The notes beneath the pieces were generated by a model. The model was not told the origin of the DNA. It saw only the letters and a program-made list of their open reading frames with translations, and ran no database searches. The position numbers and the translations under genes are program-made. A stretch of DNA of 16,544 nucleotides from the NCBI GenBank assembly GCA_040002995.1, contig JBDUDK010000112.1:1-16544 (forward strand). Direction: 5' to 3'. The DNA is from JBDUDK01 sp040002995 (lineage in GTDB: Bacteria > Actinomycetota > Acidimicrobiia > Acidimicrobiales > Ilumatobacteraceae). The first letter of the stretch is position 1. Each line of letters opens with the position of its first letter. This document shows positions 13,620-16,544 of this stretch, piece after piece.

Positions 13620-15154
13620 GTAGACGAGGGTACGCCTATTACGTCCTCGGCGGCTTGGCGAGCGTGATAGCTCGAGCGGGTGAGCGGCGAGCTCTCGACG
13701 TGGCCGATGCCGAACGCCTCGCCCGCTTCCCTGTACGCGCCGAACGTCTCCGGAGTGACCCACCGGGCCACGGGGAGGTGATCATTGGTGGGTCGCAGGT
13801 ATTGGCCGATCGTGACGATGTCGACCCCTATCGACGCCAAGTCGGCCAGAACACCGATCACCTCATCGTCGGTTTCGCCCATGCCGACGACGATGCCGGA
13901 CTTTGTCGTAAAGCCCGCCCGCGTGGCGCGGGCCAGCACGCCGAGACTTCGCGCGTAGCCGGCCGAGGGACGCACCGCCCGTTGCAAACGCGGAACGGTC
14001 TCGACATTGTGATTCACGACATCAGGCTTCGCCTCGAACACCACCTCAAGAGAGTCAGCGCTGCCTTTGAGATCGGCGATCAGCACCTCGACGGCGCTCG
14101 ACGGAGACTGCCGCCGGATCGCCTCGATCGTGGCGGCAACGACGCTCGCTCCGCCATCGGCGAGATCGTCTCTCGCGACCATCGTCACCACCGCGTGGCG
14201 CAGGCCCATACGCAGGACCGCCTCGGCGACGTGTTCGGGCTCGTGGGGGTCGGGCGGCAGCGGCTTCGACGTGTCGATCAGGCAAAAACCACAGGCCCGC
14301 GTGCACCGGTCGCCCAAGACCATGAACGTGGCGGTGCCGTCGCCCCAACACTCGGAGATGTTGGGACAGCCCGCCTCCTCGCACACCGTTACCAGTGACA
14401 GCTCTCGCATCGTCGACTTCAGGCGCATGTAGTCGGGGCCCATGCGCAGCGGCGCGCGCATCCACGAGGGCTTGCGCGCCGAGATCGACAGACCGGTCGT
14501 AACGCCGGCCGGCCGGTGCCACGCGACATCTTGGCGCTCGATGTGGCCCGAACTCCATTGAGCGGAGGCGCGGGCGCTGACGATGTCCACGATCCGCTCC
14601 ATCGAAACGTCGATACCTTCAGCGGCGATCGAGGTGACGCCCTTGTCAGTGATGCCGCACGGGACGATGTGATCGAACATCGAGAGGTTGGGGCTGACGT
14701 TGAGAGCGAACCCGTGCATCGTGCGCCCCCGCGACAATCGAACCCCGATCGCGGCAATCTTGCGCGGCCGGTTGCCATCAGCGTCGATCCATACGCCCGG
14801 GTAGCCGTTCAAGCGAGCGGCGGTGAGCCCGAGGTCGCGAAGGCTGTCGATCACGATCTGCTCAACCGACGTTACGTACGCGACGGTGTCGGCCATCCCA
14901 CTCAAGATCGGGTAGCCAACGAGTTGGCCAGGGCCGTGGTAGGTGACGTCGCCCCCGCGGTTCGTGCGCACGAGGTCGGCACCCACCGAGGCCGGAGGAA
15001 CCAGCACGTGGCCGGCGTCGCCGCGCCGACCGAGCGTGTACACGTGAGGATGCTCCAACAACAGCAGGTGGTTCTCGCGCCCATGCTCGAACAAGGCGCG
15101 TTGCACGGCCAGCGCCTCCTCGTAGGGCACCCGCCCCAACCACCGGACCCGCAA
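13616..15154 (-). CDS. lipB-lipA: LipB-LipA fusion: octanoyltransferase and lipoyl synthase in one protein
   Basis: Makes the lipoyl cofactor: the LipB half moves octanoyl from acyl carrier protein to a lipoyl-domain lysine, and the LipA half, a radical-SAM iron-sulfur enzyme, inserts two sulfurs. Residues 1 to about 205 are LipB, with RGGDVTYHGPGQLVGYPI, Lys132 (RKIAAIG) and the acyl-thioester Cys166 in PCGITDKGVTS. Residues from about 228 to 512 are LipA: the auxiliary cluster CEEAGCPNISEC (Cys258, 263, 269), the radical-SAM CTRACGFC (Cys284, 288, 291) and the C-terminal RSSYHA (493-498). The linker is only about 25 residues and the frame is unbroken. Start TTG at 15154, 8 bases after the E2 gene; a weak GAG is the only ribosome-binding signal. 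Both halves look catalytically complete. Confidence 0.95.
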   Translation of the reverse strand: MRVRWLGRVPYEEALAVQRALFEHGRENHLLLLEHPHVYTLGRRGDAGHVLVPPASVGADLVRTNRGGDVTYHGPGQLVGYPILSGMADTVAYVTSVEQIVIDSLRDLGLTAARLNGYPGVWIDADGNRPRKIAAIGVRLSRGRTMHGFALNVSPNLSMFDHIVPCGITDKGVTSIAAEGIDVSMERIVDIVSARASAQWSSGHIERQDVAWHRPAGVTTGLSISARKPSWMRAPLRMGPDYMRLKSTMRELSLVTVCEEAGCPNISECWGDGTATFMVLGDRCTRACGFCLIDTSKPLPPDPHEPEHVAEAVLRMGLRHAVVTMVARDDLADGGASVVAATIEAIRRQSPSSAVEVLIADLKGSADSLEVVFEAKPDVVNHNVETVPRLQRAVRPSAGYARSLGVLARATRAGFTTKSGIVVGMGETDDEVIGVLADLASIGVDIVTIGQYLRPTNDHLPVARWVTPETFGAYREAGEAFGIGHVESSPLTRSSYHARQAAEDVIGVPSST

Positions 15155-15162
15155 CGGAAGAC

Positions 15163-16544
15163 TCAGAGCTCGGCCTCCCAGTCGCGCGACTCGAGGATGT
15201 CTTTCGCCTTCACCAAGAAACGCGCGGCGTACGCCCCGTCGAACGCCCGATGATCCCAGCTCATGGCCAGGTTGCCCACCGAATGGATGACGATGGCCTC
15301 GCCTCCGTTGGGCAGCTCGGCGACGACGGGCCGGCGTCGCACCGCGTCGGTAGACACGATGCCTGTCTGGGGCGGGTTGATGATCGCAGCCGTGAGCACC
15401 GACCCGGCCGAGCCGTTGTTCGAGATGGTGAACGTGCCCCCTTGGATCTCGTCCGGAGTGAGCTTGCGGGCGCGAGCCCGGTTCGCGAGATCGTGGATCT
15501 CACGGGCGATCGCGCGTAACCGCTTCGTCTCGGCTCCGCGGATCACGGGAACGATCAGGCCTTGGTAGTCGAGATCGACCGCGATGCCGAGATCGACGTA
15601 GCGGTGCACGACCAGGCTGCCCTCGCTGACGCTCGCGTTCAGGTGCGGGAACTCGGCGAGGGCGTCGATCAGCGCGCGGCTGATGAACGGCAGGTAGGTG
15701 AGGGTGAAGCCCTCTGCCTCCTTCCACGCCTGCTTGTGTTTGTTGCGCACTCGATCGACGTTGTCGTAGTCGACCTCGACCACGCTGAACGCGTGCGGGG
15801 TTGTTGCGAGCGACATCAACATGTGCTCGCCCGTGATCCGGCGGATCTTGGAGAGCGGCACAACTTCATCGCGCTCACCGGCCCGAACCGACGGGGCCGC
15901 CGCCGCGGGACGAGGCGCGGGAGCGGGAGCGGGCGCTGGTGCTGCCGGGGCGGCAGGGGCCGGCGCGGGGGCCGGGGCCGGAGCGGCTGCGGGAGCCGGA
16001 GCGGCGTCGGGGTCGGCCGACGGCGTGCCGCGCGCTTCGAGAACGGCGAGAACGTCTTCTCGCGTAATGCGGCCGCCCAAGCCCGTGCCGGTGATCGTGG
16101 CGGGATCGAGGCCGTTGTCGTTGATGAGCTTGCGGACCACCGGGGACAACAGCACACCCGAGGTCGGGGCGGACGTAGTTTCGGCCGCCGCGGACGCCGG
16201 GGCCGGTTCCGGTTCCGGTGTGGGCGCGGGTTCAGGCGCAGGTGCGGGTGCGGGTGCGGGTGCAGGCTCGGCGGCCACCGGAGCGGGTGCAGGCTCGGCG
16301 GCCACCGAAGCGGGTGCAGGCTCGGCGGCCACCGAAGCGGGTGCAGGCGCGGCGGCCACCGGAGCGGGTGCAGGCTCGGCGGCCACCGGAGCGGGTGCAG
16401 GCGCGGCGGCCACCGGAGCGGGTGCAGGCTCGGCGGCCGCCGGAGCGGGTGCCGGCTCGGCCGCAGGTGCTGCTGCGGGCACCGCCGCATCGGCGGAGGC
16501 GGAGATGACCGCGATCACCGCGCCGACCACGACCGTGTCACCTT
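15163..16544 (-). CDS. dlaT: Dihydrolipoamide acyltransferase (E2), N-terminus cut by the window edge
   Basis: Core E2 of a 2-oxoacid dehydrogenase complex, passing acyl groups from its lipoyl arm to CoA. The gene enters from the right edge; its first visible residues (GDTVVVGAVIAVIS) are the end of a lipoyl domain. Next comes an Ala/Pro linker with 9-residue repeats, then the E1/E3-binding domain (LSPVVRKLINDNGLDPATI, about 16040-16165), a second Ala/Pro linker, and the catalytic domain with SWDHRAFDG, its HRAFDG encoded at 15235-15252. Whether it serves pyruvate, 2-oxoglutarate or branched-chain acids cannot be told from this part; such proteins are often annotated sucB. The dlaT symbol rests on the mycobacterial-like order ahead of lipB and lipA. 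Confidence 0.9.
   Translation of the reverse strand, partial: GDTVVVGAVIAVISASADAAVPAAAPAAEPAPAPAAAEPAPAPVAAAPAPAPVAAEPAPAPVAAAPAPASVAAEPAPASVAAEPAPAPVAAEPAPAPAPAPAPEPAPTPEPEPAPASAAAETTSAPTSGVLLSPVVRKLINDNGLDPATITGTGLGGRITREDVLAVLEARGTPSADPDAAPAPAAAPAPAPAPAPAAPAAPAPAPAPAPRPAAAAPSVRAGERDEVVPLSKIRRITGEHMLMSLATTPHAFSVVEVDYDNVDRVRNKHKQAWKEAEGFTLTYLPFISRALIDALAEFPHLNASVSEGSLVVHRYVDLGIAVDLDYQGLIVPVIRGAETKRLRAIAREIHDLANRARARKLTPDEIQGGTFTISNNGSAGSVLTAAIINPPQTGIVSTDAVRRRPVVAELPNGGEAIVIHSVGNLAMSWDHRAFDGAYAARFLVKAKDILESRDWEAEL
16262..16471. repeat. 27-bp tandem repeat, 7 full copies plus a partial
   Basis: Seven consecutive 27-base units (16262-16450), differing at only a few sites, plus a degenerate partial unit to about 16471. 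On the - strand each encodes nine residues of the form APAP(V/S)VAA(E/A)P in the flexible arm between the E2 lipoyl domain and the E1/E3-binding domain. The unit is a multiple of three, so copy-number change alters linker length without a frameshift. Confidence 0.9.

Noticed and set aside
13620..13763. N-terminal extension of the aminotransferase upstream of GTG 13619
   Set aside because: These 48 codons read as an Arg-rich shadow of the lipBA 3' end; the family start is at the GTGA overlap.
13655..14398. 247-codon + strand frame opposite the LipA half
   Set aside because: No motifs, antisense to the conserved cysteine clusters of LipA.
16262..16471. CRISPR-like array at the right end
   Set aside because: The 27-bp units are contiguous without unique spacers and encode the Ala/Pro linker of E2.

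Overview
The window looks like ordinary chromosome from a high-GC actinobacterium, most likely of the Acidimicrobiia type (an inference from gene content and style; no rRNA or marker is present to prove it). Supporting signs are GC-rich third codon positions, many GTG/TTG starts, several starts lying only a few bases downstream of a TAnnnT -10 box (leaderless style), an F420-type luciferase-like oxidoreductase, bacterial Ku with a LigD-type polymerase, and a dlaT-lip gene order like that of mycobacteria. No tRNA, rRNA, CRISPR array, insertion sequence or prophage gene was seen. The only gap above 60 bases is the roughly 200 bases at 5266-5465.

Layout, left to right. (1) The 3' part of metH (cobalamin-dependent methionine synthase) runs + and overlaps, tail to tail, a compact RNB-domain ribonuclease on the - strand. 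(2) A 51-codon ORF (+, 3499-3654) meets a - strand pair: a hypothetical gene whose reading frame is broken near 5080, followed by an F420-dependent oxidoreductase joined to it by a 4-base GTGA overlap. (3) A divergent intergenic region holds a perfect 15-bp inverted repeat and a leaderless-type promoter for an amidase-signature hydrolase, whose gene overlaps a 12-TM-type MFS transporter. (4) A - strand operon encodes an 8-TM membrane protein, Ku and a stand-alone LigD-type polymerase: a non-homologous end joining module without its ligase. (5) A putative lipoprotein gene (+) diverges from that operon and meets the next one tail to tail. (6) A tightly packed - strand operon enters from the right edge: a lipoyl-bearing E2 acyltransferase (partial), a LipB-LipA fusion protein, a class III PLP aminotransferase of the glutamate-1-semialdehyde aminomutase type, and an M24 (Xaa-Pro type) metallopeptidase.

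Functionally the clearest logic is in block 6. LipB and LipA normally act one after the other to build lipoyl cofactor on E2 lipoyl domains. Here they are one polypeptide encoded directly behind an E2 gene. The two genes behind them are coupled by a 4-base overlap and a 1-base gap but have no obvious role in lipoylation. The points most worth a second look are the LipB-LipA fusion, the frame break at about 5080, the 15-bp inverted repeat, and the odd partners in the E2/lipoylation and Ku operons.
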